A DNA stretch of 64,000 nucleotides from Acetobacterium wieringae. Its GTDB lineage: Bacteria; Bacillota; Clostridia; Eubacteriales; Eubacteriaceae. The first letter of the stretch is position 1. Each line of letters starts with the position of its first letter. The stretch is taken from the NCBI RefSeq assembly GCF_026646375.1, contig NZ_JAIPPU010000001.1, forward strand, positions 62,001 to 126,000. The letters are read 5' to 3'. This document shows, piece after piece, positions 51,428 to 61,035 of the stretch. The position numbers and the translations under genes were made by a program. The notes under the pieces were generated by a model. The model was not told the origin of the DNA, ran no database searches, and saw nothing but the letters and a program-made list of their open reading frames with translations.

Positions 51428-51463
51428 AAGAGGCCTCAGCAATGAATTAGTGCTGAGGCTTTA
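51428..51463. terminator. Bidirectional terminator between convergent GGDEF genes
   Basis: GCCTCAGCA (51433-51441) pairs with TGCTGAGGC (51451-51459), flanked by A-rich and T-rich sequence. The stop codon of the minus-strand gene (51447-51449) lies in the loop, so the end of that gene forms part of the terminator. Confidence 0.75.
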
Positions 51464-52946
51464 AATATTGCTCGATAACTTTACAGAAAATTTTTACCAT
51501 GCCGGGATCAAATTGGGACCCGGCACAGGAGATAATTTCATGGATGGCTGTTTCAGGGGAAAGGGCACCCCGGTAGGGGCGGTCATTGGTCATGGCGTCG
51601 TAGGAATCGACAATTGATAAAACCCGACATTCAATCGGAATGTCTTCACCGGCGAGACCCAGGGGGTAACCGCTACCATCCCATTTCTCCTGATGTTTTA
51701 AAATTAGATGGGATATTTCTTTTAGTTCCGAGGATTCATTGGCAATTCGTTCGCCGATGGCGCAATGGGTTTTCATTACCTTCCATTCATCTGGGGTTAA
51801 AGCACCAGGCTTTTTTAAGATGCTGTCGGGAATACCGACTTTGCCGATATCATGGAATTTGGTCAGCAACTGAATCCGATCCATGACATTCTGGGGTAAA
51901 CGCAGCGCTTGTCCAATAAGAGTGGCCAGGGTATCCATGCGACTGGTGTGGCCTTCGGTGACATAATCTTTGGCTTCCAGGGCCTTCATTAACGTTTTAA
52001 CCAGATTGTTGCGGGTACTGGATTCTTTTAGAAGTTTGTTCTGATACATATTATTGTCGGCTTCCTGAAACAGAAAGTTGGTATTAACCAGGCCGCATGG
52101 GTGATAGGAATAACCGTAGGAAAGAGATATTTTAAAGGTTGCATCAGGTAGTTCGTTTAAGCATTTTAAATGGCCATTCATTTTTTCCAGGGCGGATTCG
52201 ATGGTATCCGACGGTTGATTTTTGACAATTACCCCGAATTCATCACCACCAATTCGGGATACAATTCCCAATGGTTGAAAACATCGGCCAATGACCTGAC
52301 TGGCCGAGACAATCACCTGGTCTCCCAGCAAATGGCCCAGCGTATCATTGACAAATTTAAGGCCATCAATATCCAGTAATAAAATGGTTAAATTTTTGAT
52401 GTCCCGGTTGTTGAGCTGTTCCAATTCAGCTTCAAAAAAACGGCGGTTGGCGATATGAGTCAGGGTATCTTTATCCACCAGATCCCGGAGTTTCTTTTCC
52501 ATGATGACCCGTTCGGTCATATCCCGGATCATAATTAAAACTTCGTCAAAGCTGGAAATCTGAACCCGGACTTCAAAATAATGAAGAGAATCTTTAAAGG
52601 TTATCGAAAAATAATAATCCGATAAAACCCGGGTTCGCATAACCAGGTCAATCACCTGTTTTAAATCAGCCATCAGAATCGGATTGCGCATGATTTCCAG
52701 AAGGGCATATGATCCGGTTTTTAATGAAGGATTAAGGGGTGTAATCTGTCCTTCGTCATTGCTGATCAGTAGGATATCGGGGATGGTGGCGATTAAAGCC
52801 CGGGTTCGGCTGTTGATTCGTTCCAGATCCAGCAGTTTAGTTTGTAGTTCAGAGTAGTAATTCTTTTTAAATGAGTTTTCACCCAGGCCGATTATCGTTT
52901 CCCGGGTGATCGCTTTTTTATTTTTGTGATTCCAATACTCGTCCAT
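51447..52946 (-). CDS. PAS-GGDEF-HD-GYP protein (c-di-GMP turnover)
   Basis: A 499-residue soluble protein: PAS (~40-150, MIRDMTERVIMEKK at the end), GGDEF (~155-320, intact RIGGDEFGVIV) and HD-GYP (~325-495, HDIGKVGIPDSIL and HQEKWDGSGYPLG). No membrane helix. GAGGTGAGA precedes the ATG, which overlaps the end of the alcohol dehydrogenase gene by 29 bases, so both are co-transcribed. Confidence 0.92.
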   Translation of the reverse strand: MDEYWNHKNKKAITRETIIGLGENSFKKNYYSELQTKLLDLERINSRTRALIATIPDILLISNDEGQITPLNPSLKTGSYALLEIMRNPILMADLKQVIDLVMRTRVLSDYYFSITFKDSLHYFEVRVQISSFDEVLIMIRDMTERVIMEKKLRDLVDKDTLTHIANRRFFEAELEQLNNRDIKNLTILLLDIDGLKFVNDTLGHLLGDQVIVSASQVIGRCFQPLGIVSRIGGDEFGVIVKNQPSDTIESALEKMNGHLKCLNELPDATFKISLSYGYSYHPCGLVNTNFLFQEADNNMYQNKLLKESSTRNNLVKTLMKALEAKDYVTEGHTSRMDTLATLIGQALRLPQNVMDRIQLLTKFHDIGKVGIPDSILKKPGALTPDEWKVMKTHCAIGERIANESSELKEISHLILKHQEKWDGSGYPLGLAGEDIPIECRVLSIVDSYDAMTNDRPYRGALSPETAIHEIISCAGSQFDPGMVKIFCKVIEQYLKPQH

Positions 52947-54093
52947 AAATCATTCTCACCTCTTCTTTTGTCAAGACTCTGGGATTGGTCACCATACAGG
53001 GATCATTGAGAGCGTTTTCCACCAGATAGTCGAGGGTGCTTTCTTTGAGATTGGGCACCATAATACTGGCAGGAATATTTAGGTTTTCCCGCATCGAAGC
53101 GATCCGGGTTGTGATCATTTCAAGTAGTAAATGATCGCTGACATTATCGACCAGCAGACCCAATTGTCTGGCGATATCCCGATAGCGGTCAGGTACGGTT
53201 TCAAAATTAATGCGGATAATGTGTTCAAGCAGAATGCTATTACATTCGCCATGCGGTAAATCCAGAAGGCCGCCCATGGAATGGGACATGGCATGGACAG
53301 CACCGAGACTGGCATTGGAAAAGGCCAATCCGGCCTGGAGGGAACCCAGCATCAGCTGAAACATCGTTTCAATGCTTCGTGCAGGTGTGATGGATTGTTC
53401 GACGTCTTGATTAATCAGACGAATCGACTCCAGAGCATGAACGTCAGTCAGGGCTGAATGGGTATTGGATACATAGGCTTCGATGGCATGGGTCAAGGCA
53501 TCCATGGCAGTACAGGCAGTTAAATAGGGATCCATCGACATCAGCGGAACCGGATCGATGAGGGCCAGATCAGGGACCACCTTTTTACTGATGATTGCCC
53601 GTTTAATATTGGTAGCGGTATCCTTGATAATGGCAAACTGAGAAACATCGGCTGAGGATCCGGCGGTGGTAGGAATACAGATAAGCGGTGGCCCGGGCAT
53701 CTGTACTTCATCGACCCCTTCGTAATCAAGGATATTGCCGCCGTTGGTTGCCACAATACTGATGCACTTCGCACAGTCGATGGCACTACCGCCACCAATG
53801 GCAATGATCAGGTCGCAACCCAGTGATAAAAAAAGCTCTGCACCGATCATCGCTTCGATATCTTTTGGATTAGGGGTGGTTTCATCAAAAATACAAAGTT
53901 TTTTAACATGGGGACGGATCTGATCGATGGTTTCGTGATACCAGTCAAAATCATGAATATTTTTATCGGTTACAATCAGCGGTTTTTTGGCATTAAAATG
54001 AGATATGTAGCGCCCAATCAACAAGCGGGCATCGACACCAATGATTATTTCCGGGATCACAAATTTTCTTAGTTCCAGTAGGGTTTCAGCCAT
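52918..54093 (-). CDS. Iron-containing alcohol dehydrogenase
   Basis: A 391-residue group III alcohol dehydrogenase. The nucleotide-binding GGGSAIDCAKCISI, PTTAGSSADVSQFA and the metal-binding HAMSHSMGGLLDLPHGECNS (three histidines plus an upstream aspartate) are all present. It would interconvert an aldehyde and alcohol with NAD(P)H; the substrate is unknown. The ATG at 54093 has GAGAGG 8 bases upstream; an in-frame ATG at 54114 does not. Operon partner of the GGDEF-HD-GYP gene, an unusual pairing. Confidence 0.9.
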   Translation of the reverse strand: MAETLLELRKFVIPEIIIGVDARLLIGRYISHFNAKKPLIVTDKNIHDFDWYHETIDQIRPHVKKLCIFDETTPNPKDIEAMIGAELFLSLGCDLIIAIGGGSAIDCAKCISIVATNGGNILDYEGVDEVQMPGPPLICIPTTAGSSADVSQFAIIKDTATNIKRAIISKKVVPDLALIDPVPLMSMDPYLTACTAMDALTHAIEAYVSNTHSALTDVHALESIRLINQDVEQSITPARSIETMFQLMLGSLQAGLAFSNASLGAVHAMSHSMGGLLDLPHGECNSILLEHIIRINFETVPDRYRDIARQLGLLVDNVSDHLLLEMITTRIASMRENLNIPASIMVPNLKESTLDYLVENALNDPCMVTNPRVLTKEEVRMIYGRVLESQK

Positions 54094-54317
54094 AACAATA
54101 ACCTCTCTTCTCATGTGAAAATCTGTTACTTAAGTATAACAGTTGAAATTCTTTCTGTAAACATTTCGATGATGTTAGATACAATTATCGTAAAAAGGTT
54201 TATCTTTAATAAGTACCCGCATCCGATGAAAATTAACGTAAATTTAACCGGATGATAATATTAATGACCATCTCCTCTGGTTATAATTTGTGACATCAAC
54301 AATGGGGAGGAATGTGT

Positions 54318-56072
54318 TTGGATATCAATCAGAATAAAGAAGAGCGGTTGAGAGGAGAGCTCTTGGAAATACTCTATCAAAAAAAAATCTCGACCGTTTT
54401 TCAGCCCATTGTGTCATTACAAGACGGAACTGTTCATGGCTATGAGGCGTTGAGTCGGGGTCCAGCTGATTCGTTGCTTCATAATCCGGATATGCTCTTT
54501 ACTTGTGCCCAGAAATTCAACAAGCTCTGGGAGTTGGAATTTTTGTGTCGGTCGAAGGCCTTTGAGGCGGCTTTTAAAATCGAAAGCGAATTTAAACTTT
54601 TTTTAAATGTAAATCCCAATATTATGCAGGATGTCCAATTCAGAAAAGGCTTTACCCGGGAGTACCTGGAAAAATTTGACATTGATCCCAAGCGCATTAT
54701 TTTTGAGATTACCGAGAGTGAGGCCATCAATCACCTGGTGGACTTTATTAAAACCATTGACAATTATAAAGAACAGGATTATCGGATTGCCATCGATGAT
54801 GCCGGGGCCGGATATTCGGGATTGAATTTAATCTCGGATATTCATCCCAATTATATTAAACTGGACATGAAACTGATCCGGGATATCGATAAAGACATGA
54901 CGAAACAATCTCTGGTGCGGTGTCTAAACGAGTTTTCGGAATATACCGAAACGGCACTGATTGCCGAGGGGATCGAGACGAAGGAAGAACTGCTGACACT
55001 CATCGAAATTGGGGTTCAGTATGGACAAGGTTATTTTATTCAAAAGCCCAATGGAATTCTAAATTCAATCTCAAAGGATGTGCTTGAAATTGTTATGAAA
55101 GAGAATGCCAAGAAAAGAAAGTTGTTGGATAATCGGGTTCTCGATGACCGGATTGAGAGCATATGTAAGCTGGAGAAGACCATAACACCGGATATCCTTG
55201 TTTCACAGGTTCATGAAATGTTTAAAGAAAATGAAACCCGCGCCGGTTTTTGTGTGGTTGAAGATCAGATGCCGATCGGGGTGATTACCCGAAATGCCCT
55301 TTATAAACGGATTAGTGGTCAATATGGTTATATACTTTATGCTAATAAACCGGTTCGTACTATCATGGATACAGATTTTATGGACGTGGATTGCCTGGCC
55401 ACCATTGATGTTGTCGGGAAAAATGCGATGCAGCGGGATTTTGACAAGATTTATGATTTTATTGTGGTAACCCGGGATAATCAGTTTCAGGGCATTGTAA
55501 CGGTTAAAGACCTGATGGAAAAACTGATTGAAATTGAGTTTGTTTATGCAAAGCACTTGAATCCATTGACTGAGTTGCCAGGAAACCTGATGATTGAACA
55601 ACAACTGGAAAAAGCCCTTAAATCCAAAGATAAAAAAACGATACTATATTTTGATCTGGATAATTTTAAGGCCTATAATGATTTGTATGGCTTTGAAAAT
55701 GGTGATCGTGTGTTAAAGGAATTTGCCGAGATCTTAAAAACCAGGATTCCAAGCGAGCATTTTATTGGTCATATTGGTGGGGATGACTTTATTGCCATTG
55801 TTCCTAAAAAGAAAACCGAGCAGCTATGTATCAGTATCATGCAGGCCTTTAATGAGGCCGTGATTAAATATTACAGTAAGGAAGATATAGATAAAGGCTA
55901 TATCACCTCCAAGGATCGCAAGGATGTGGAGGAGAATTTTCCATTTTTGTCAGTTTCAATTGCTGGTGTGGCCAGCGATCACAGCAAAACGATTTTTGAA
56001 CTGGCAGAAACAGCGGCGAAAATAAAAAAGAAATGCAAGAAAAAAACGGGCAGTAATTACCTGTTGAGTTAA
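54318..56072 (+). CDS. EAL-CBS-GGDEF protein with GGDDF motif
   Basis: A ~584-residue protein: EAL phosphodiesterase (residues ~15-245; YEALSRG, NVNP, FEITESEA, IAIDDAGAGYSG, KLDMKLI, AEGIETKEEL), a CBS pair (~275-405; GVITRNAL and GIVTVKDLME) and a GGDEF domain (~415-580) whose signature reads IGGDDFIAIV. The catalytic Glu is thus Asp, so cyclase activity is doubtful while the EAL side looks complete. A TTG at 54318 lies 7 bases after GGGAGG; the ATG at 54312 is almost on top of that site. CBS domains suggest nucleotide-regulated c-di-GMP breakdown. Confidence 0.9.
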   Translation: MDINQNKEERLRGELLEILYQKKISTVFQPIVSLQDGTVHGYEALSRGPADSLLHNPDMLFTCAQKFNKLWELEFLCRSKAFEAAFKIESEFKLFLNVNPNIMQDVQFRKGFTREYLEKFDIDPKRIIFEITESEAINHLVDFIKTIDNYKEQDYRIAIDDAGAGYSGLNLISDIHPNYIKLDMKLIRDIDKDMTKQSLVRCLNEFSEYTETALIAEGIETKEELLTLIEIGVQYGQGYFIQKPNGILNSISKDVLEIVMKENAKKRKLLDNRVLDDRIESICKLEKTITPDILVSQVHEMFKENETRAGFCVVEDQMPIGVITRNALYKRISGQYGYILYANKPVRTIMDTDFMDVDCLATIDVVGKNAMQRDFDKIYDFIVVTRDNQFQGIVTVKDLMEKLIEIEFVYAKHLNPLTELPGNLMIEQQLEKALKSKDKKTILYFDLDNFKAYNDLYGFENGDRVLKEFAEILKTRIPSEHFIGHIGGDDFIAIVPKKKTEQLCISIMQAFNEAVIKYYSKEDIDKGYITSKDRKDVEENFPFLSVSIAGVASDHSKTIFELAETAAKIKKKCKKKTGSNYLLS

Positions 56073-56082
56073 ACTGAGTAGT

Positions 56083-56118
56083 CAAAAAACAGATGCGCAT
56101 CGCGTGTCTTTTTTTTTA
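56083..56118 (+). terminator. Probable terminator after the EAL-CBS gene
   Basis: An A-run, a GC-rich palindromic core (GATGCGCATC, 56091-56100) and a run of nine T form an A/T-flanked hairpin. Stem pairing is imperfect. Confidence 0.5.
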
Positions 56119-56200
56119 CCAGTGGACTGAAATCCCGGATGATTGAAGCTTTCTAGAAATGGGTAAATATGGTCTGAGATAAAGAAACGAGGTGACTAAA

Positions 56201-57178
56201 ATGGATAAGGAATTAAAACCTCAGGTTGTCGTCAGTAAATGCATGGGCTTTGATGCCTGTCGTTATAATGGACAAACACTGCCGGATAAGTTCGTCGAAA
56301 AACTAAAAGATTATGTGGACTATTTTCCAGTTTGTGCCGAAGTGGAAATTGGCTTGGGAGTGCCCCGTAACCCGATTCGCCTGGTGATGGAAAATGAGCA
56401 GCTTGTTTTGTATCAACCGGCATCGGATATTGAATATACCAGGGAAATGATTGCATTTAGTGATGCTTTTTTTGACAGCCTGAAGGCCGTGGACGGCTTC
56501 ATTTTAAAAGGGCGTTCGCCATCCTGCGGCACCAAAGACGTCAAAGTTTATCTGGGTAAGGCGAAGACCACGGGTTCAATGAAGGGTCAGGGCATTTTTG
56601 CAGCCCAGGTATTTAAACGCTATCCCTATCTGGCCATCGAAGAGGAGGGCCGGTTAACTAATTTTAGAATCAGAGAGCATTTTTTGACCAAACTTTATAC
56701 GCTGTGCCATTATCGCCAGGTGGAAAAAGCCAAAACGATGGCGGCACTGGTTAAATTTCAGGCTCAAAATAAATATTTGCTGATGGCTTATAGTCAGAAA
56801 GAGCAAAGAGAATTGGGGCGAATTGTTGCCAATCATGATAAGGTATCGCTCGAACAGGTCTTTAGTAGTTATAAAACCCATCTTGGCATTGCTTTTTTGA
56901 GAATTCCCCGGTATAGTAGTTATATTAATGTGATGCTGCATATTTTTGGTTATTTTTCAGAACAGCTTTCCAGCGGCGAAAAAAACTTCCTGTTAGATAG
57001 CTTTGAAAAATATAAAAATGGGAAAATCCCCCTCAGTGTGCCGATCAATATCCTTAAGTCCTATGTCATTAAATATAACGATCCCTATCTTCTGGAGCAG
57101 ACCATCTGGGCACCGTTTCCGGAAGAACTGATGGATATCAGTGATTCGGGAAAGATGGCAGAGCGGATCAGTAAATAA
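56201..57178 (+). CDS. DUF523-DUF1722 protein (YbgA-like)
   Basis: A 325-residue two-domain protein. The N-terminal DUF523 part (~5-150) shows VVVSKCMGFDACRYNG, VCAEVEIGLGVPR and LKGRSPSCGTKDV with four conserved cysteines, possibly a metal or cluster site. The C-terminal DUF1722/YbgA part spans ~180-320. In enterobacteria ybgA lies next to photolyase; here a UV endonuclease with the same C-terminal domain is encoded a few genes away, so a role in UV repair is plausible. The ATG at 56201 has GAGGTGAC upstream; a GTG at 56192 is inside that site. Confidence 0.88.
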   Translation: MDKELKPQVVVSKCMGFDACRYNGQTLPDKFVEKLKDYVDYFPVCAEVEIGLGVPRNPIRLVMENEQLVLYQPASDIEYTREMIAFSDAFFDSLKAVDGFILKGRSPSCGTKDVKVYLGKAKTTGSMKGQGIFAAQVFKRYPYLAIEEEGRLTNFRIREHFLTKLYTLCHYRQVEKAKTMAALVKFQAQNKYLLMAYSQKEQRELGRIVANHDKVSLEQVFSSYKTHLGIAFLRIPRYSSYINVMLHIFGYFSEQLSSGEKNFLLDSFEKYKNGKIPLSVPINILKSYVIKYNDPYLLEQTIWAPFPEELMDISDSGKMAERISK

Positions 57179-57266
57179 TTAAAAATTGGGGGAGCAGAAA
57201 AGATTTGAATTTTAAGCCGAACTGTTCTCAAACCGGATTCTATGGTATGATTTATATGAGGTAACA

Positions 57267-57566
57267 ATGAATATTTATGAAATGCCCGAGTTGCCCATCA
57301 AGGATGAACTGATCTCCGTACTGGAGCACAATCAAACGATCCGGATCGAACGGATTATCAGTACGGGTCAGCAATCAAACTGGTATGATCAGCAGGAGTA
57401 CGAGTATGTGATTTTGCTGGAAGGAAGGGCTCAGTTGGTCTTTGAAGATGACCGGAAGGTCACCTTGGTAAAAGGGGATACTCTTTTGATTCAGCCGCAC
57501 CAGAAACATCGGGTCGCCTATACCTCGACGGATCCGCCCTGCATCTGGCTGTGTGTGTTTTATTAA
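57267..57566 (+). CDS. Small cupin-domain protein
   Basis: A 99-residue single cupin. YEYVILLEGRAQLVFEDD is the first motif half and GDTLLIQPHQKHRVAYTS the second, with histidine and glutamate candidates for metal binding. Substrate or ligand unknown. Preceded by a GAGG site at 57258 and a TATGAT box at 57246. Confidence 0.85.
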   Translation: MNIYEMPELPIKDELISVLEHNQTIRIERIISTGQQSNWYDQQEYEYVILLEGRAQLVFEDDRKVTLVKGDTLLIQPHQKHRVAYTSTDPPCIWLCVFY

Positions 57567-57641
57567 AAGTGGCGTTCATTACCCAATTGGTACAAACCGT
57601 AAAATTAGATTCAATATCAAAGGATAAGTGCGGAGATAAGA

Positions 57642-58328
57642 ATGAAAAATGAAATGACAGGCAAAATAAAGATCTTAAAAGACGGGCCCTATGTGGTTAC
57701 CGGGAATATTAAGCTTTCTGAGAAAATAATTTCTTCTCAGGGAAAGGGCTATGTTTATCGGGAAGGGCGGGAGTTGCCGCAAGCGAAAACCTATACCCTA
57801 TGCCGCTGCGGAAAGTCAAAGAATCCGCCTTTTTGTGATGGCGCCCATTCAAAATGTGATTTTCATGGTGATGAAACCGCTTCAAAGGCCGACTTTATCG
57901 ATCGGGCTGAACTGCTTATTGGGGCTGATCTGGATATGCGCGATGACCACCGCTGTGCGTTTGCCAGATTCTGTCACCGCAATGATGGTACCGCATGGGA
58001 GCTGATCAGGCAGTCTGATAATCCTACGCTTAAAAATGAAGCCATTAAAGCAGCCAGTGAGTGTCCGGCCGGGCGGTTAGTGGCAGTAGAAAAAAGTGGC
58101 GCATTCATCGAACCGGAATATGAACCCGAAATTGTGATTCTCCAGGATCCGGAGCGGGGGGCCAGTTGTGGTATTTTTGTTAAGGGGGGGATTCCGCTTC
58201 AATCGGCGGATGGCAGCCTATATGAGAAACGCAATCGGCTGGTATTGTGTCGCTGTGGTGAATCTAGCAATAAGCCCTTCTGTGACGCGACACACATTCA
58301 TATAAAATATTTGGACGAACAGGCGTAA
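57642..58328 (+). CDS. Double-CDGSH iron-sulfur protein
   Basis: A 228-residue protein with two CDGSH zinc-finger-like 2Fe-2S motifs: CRCGKSKNPPFCDGAH near residue 51 and a variant CRCGESSNKPFCDATH near 204 (Gly to Ala). Between them lies a divergent ~100-residue domain with CAFARFCHRN and ECPAGRLVAVE that resembles the Fer4_19/DUF1271-like insert seen in some bacterial CDGSH proteins. Probably an electron-transfer or redox-sensing protein in the cytoplasm. The GCGGAGA site precedes the ATG. Confidence 0.88.
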   Translation: MKNEMTGKIKILKDGPYVVTGNIKLSEKIISSQGKGYVYREGRELPQAKTYTLCRCGKSKNPPFCDGAHSKCDFHGDETASKADFIDRAELLIGADLDMRDDHRCAFARFCHRNDGTAWELIRQSDNPTLKNEAIKAASECPAGRLVAVEKSGAFIEPEYEPEIVILQDPERGASCGIFVKGGIPLQSADGSLYEKRNRLVLCRCGESSNKPFCDATHIHIKYLDEQA

Positions 58329-58485
58329 ACCAGGTAGCGTTTTATGTAAAAAGATGATACTTGACAAAGGCTCGTTTTGCTTTTATCTGGTAGTCTACAG
58401 GTTCGGTCAAGATTGCCAAGGCTGCTTTTTATCAGTTGATTGGAAACAGCAGAATTTTCGGACGCGTTTTGGAATGAGGAAGTGG

Positions 58486-60888
58486 ATGGATTTACAAAAG
58501 GTATTCTTAAATTTAATCGTGTATGCATTACCGATCATTGCGGTTGGCTACAGTGTTGTGGGGATAAAGCTCTTAAAGCAAAAAGTCGAGGGCCAGTTTA
58601 ATTATTTTTCGGCCCTGATGTTTTCTTCGGCAATTTATGCGTTGGGGTACTTTCTGTCGCTCAACTCGCAAAACATTAAAATGATGATCATAGCCCGGGA
58701 CGTTGCGAATCTGGGTGTGATATTTATTCCCACGTTTGGAATCTTATTTGTTTCCCAATTCGCAAAAGTCAAAATTTCCCAGCCAATCAAATATTTACTG
58801 ATAGCCCTTTCAGGGATACTCTGGATAGTATATATTACCGATCCGATTCATCATCTGGCGTTTTACTGGGTGGAATTGACTAAAGTAAATGGTTTTTCGG
58901 TAGCCAGTACATCCAAAAACATCGGCTATTATCTGATTCTTACCTACTACATCGGTTTTCTGCTGTATTTAATAGTCACTTTGATCAAAGCATATAAAAA
59001 ATCGAATTCCCCAAGTTGGAAAAAAAGTTATCGTTTCATCCTTGTGGCAATACAGGTGTCATGGTTTGCGGTGCTGGTGATCCTGATGGGGGCTGATAAA
59101 TATGTGGATCCGACACCGATTGTGATTTTGTATATTTCAGCCATGATTGCTTTAAACGAAGTAAAAAATGATTTATTTGAATTGGAAATCAATCGTTGGA
59201 AACAGACTTTTTGGAATATTGGCGAGGTGGCCTTTCTGATTAACAGTGATGCGGAGATTATATGTTTAAATCCAGCTGCCAGTCTTTTTTTTGCGGAAAA
59301 AACAGAAAGTGATTCAGAAATTCTGAGAATTCTAAATCGTGGTAATCGTAAACGCACGCCAGTAAAGGTCAGAACGGATGAAAAAATCCATTGGTTTTAT
59401 GTAAATAAAAATGATTTCGACGTTAAGCGGAAGCTGGTCAGCTATATGCTGGTGGATTTTAGCGATCGTTATCAGGCAGAAATAGCATTAAAAGAAAGTG
59501 AAGAAAAACACCGGCTACTGATCACCCAAATGGCCCAGGGACTGGCGGTTCATGAAGTTATTTTTGATCAATCCGGCAATCCCGTGGATTTTTTATATTT
59601 GGATGCCAATGAAAGCTATGAGAAGCTGGTTGGGATGAAGCGGAAGGAGATTATCGGTAAAACAGCAAGGGAAGTAATGCCGGGAATGGATCAGCAGTGG
59701 ATCGTAAAATACGGTCAGGTAGCCATGACCGGTCAGCCAGTTCGTTTTGAATTTTATGACCGGTATGTGAGCAAATATTTTGAAGTGGTAGCCTATTCTC
59801 CCCGCTTTAAACAATTTGCGGTGATTATTACAGATGTTACGGAGCGCAAACAGGCTGAACAGGAAATCCGATATTTGAGTTATCATGACTACCTTACTGG
59901 TCTTCATAACCGGCGGTATTATGAAGAAGAACTGGAACGACTGGATGTTCCCGATAATCTCCCAATTACGATGATCATGGCAGATGTCAACGGTCTTAAA
60001 CTGATAAACGACTCCTTTGGCCATGCTATGGGTGATGAGTTGTTAAAAAAATCCGCCCGGTTGATCTTAGAAGCTGCTCCAAAGAACAGTATTGTTGCCA
60101 GACTGGGGGGCGATGAGTTTATTGTGATTTTACCGCAGACGGATATTTTTCAGGCCGTTGAGGTGATTAATGACTTGAAAACAAAGACCTCAAATGAAAA
60201 AATCGACGCCTTTGATATTTCCATATCATTTGGTTGCGAAATAAAGGAAAGTGAAAACCAGGATATCCAGGAGATTTATAAACGGGCTGAAGATGACATG
60301 TATCGGCATAAGCTCTATGAAAGTACCAGCATCAAAAACAAAACCATCGAACTGATTATGAATACCCTTTATGAAAAGAGCAGTCGGGAAATGCTTCATT
60401 CTCGGAGAGTCAGCGAGATCTGCAAATCGATTGCGATCGAGATGAGTCTGAGCAAGGATGCGGTTAACCAAATTGGGGCTGCCGGTCTGATGCACGATAT
60501 TGGCAAAATGGGGATTGATGAAAAAATCCTTAACAAGGGCGGCCATTTGAATTTCGAGGAGTGGCAGGAAATACAGCGGCATCCAGAAATTGGTTATCGG
60601 ATTTTGAGTTCTTCCAGTGAATTTTCCGAAATGGCAAGGTATGTGTATGAGCATCATGAACGCTGGGATGGGAAAGGTTACCCCAAAAAATTGAAGCACG
60701 AAGAAATATCCATACAGGCAAGAATTATTGGGGTGGCGGATGCCTATGATGCCATGACCTGTGATCGCTCTTATCGTAACGGTCTGAGTCAGGCAGATGC
60801 CATTTGTGAACTAAAAAAGCACGCCGGTACTCAGTTTGATCCGGAAGTGACAAGGATCTTTATTGAAAAAGTGCTGACTCAAGAATGA
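58486..60888 (+). CDS. 7TM-sensor PAS-GGDEF-HD-GYP protein (c-di-GMP turnover)
   Basis: An 800-residue protein: seven membrane segments (~5-235) of the type found in histidine-kinase-like N-terminal sensor domains, a PAS-like segment (~240-345), a PAS (~355-465, with VITDVTERKQAEQ), GGDEF (~470-630, intact RLGGDEFIVIL) and HD-GYP (~635-795, HDIGKMGID and HHERWDGKGYP). The ATG at 58486 follows AGGAAG; the frame is open back to 58354 but that stretch shows no ribosome site and overlaps the likely promoter area. Confidence 0.9.
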   Translation: MDLQKVFLNLIVYALPIIAVGYSVVGIKLLKQKVEGQFNYFSALMFSSAIYALGYFLSLNSQNIKMMIIARDVANLGVIFIPTFGILFVSQFAKVKISQPIKYLLIALSGILWIVYITDPIHHLAFYWVELTKVNGFSVASTSKNIGYYLILTYYIGFLLYLIVTLIKAYKKSNSPSWKKSYRFILVAIQVSWFAVLVILMGADKYVDPTPIVILYISAMIALNEVKNDLFELEINRWKQTFWNIGEVAFLINSDAEIICLNPAASLFFAEKTESDSEILRILNRGNRKRTPVKVRTDEKIHWFYVNKNDFDVKRKLVSYMLVDFSDRYQAEIALKESEEKHRLLITQMAQGLAVHEVIFDQSGNPVDFLYLDANESYEKLVGMKRKEIIGKTAREVMPGMDQQWIVKYGQVAMTGQPVRFEFYDRYVSKYFEVVAYSPRFKQFAVIITDVTERKQAEQEIRYLSYHDYLTGLHNRRYYEEELERLDVPDNLPITMIMADVNGLKLINDSFGHAMGDELLKKSARLILEAAPKNSIVARLGGDEFIVILPQTDIFQAVEVINDLKTKTSNEKIDAFDISISFGCEIKESENQDIQEIYKRAEDDMYRHKLYESTSIKNKTIELIMNTLYEKSSREMLHSRRVSEICKSIAIEMSLSKDAVNQIGAAGLMHDIGKMGIDEKILNKGGHLNFEEWQEIQRHPEIGYRILSSSSEFSEMARYVYEHHERWDGKGYPKKLKHEEISIQARIIGVADAYDAMTCDRSYRNGLSQADAICELKKHAGTQFDPEVTRIFIEKVLTQE

Positions 60889-60964
60889 TGGTTTGTTGGA
60901 AATTAATGCATGCTGAATCAGAAAAAGAATGGCATTCAAAAGTATCCAGTCTTCAAAAAACAGA

Positions 60965-60991
60965 AAGAGTCTGAAATCAGGCTCTTTTTTA
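60965..60991 (+). terminator. Terminator after the 7TM-GGDEF-HD-GYP gene
   Basis: AAGAGTCTGA (60965-60974) pairs with TCAGGCTCTT (60977-60986) followed by TTTT. The remaining 60992-61227 holds the promoter below and an unconvincing short ORF. Confidence 0.75.
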
Positions 60992-61035
60992 GGTCGAAAA
61001 TAAATGAAATATCATTGATTTAACGACCATTTCAC

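Noticed and set aside
58354-58485. N-terminal extension of the 7TM-GGDEF-HD-GYP protein
   Set aside because: The first 44 codons lack a ribosome site and read as an unlikely soluble segment before the membrane domain; the ATG at 58486 has AGGAAG upstream.
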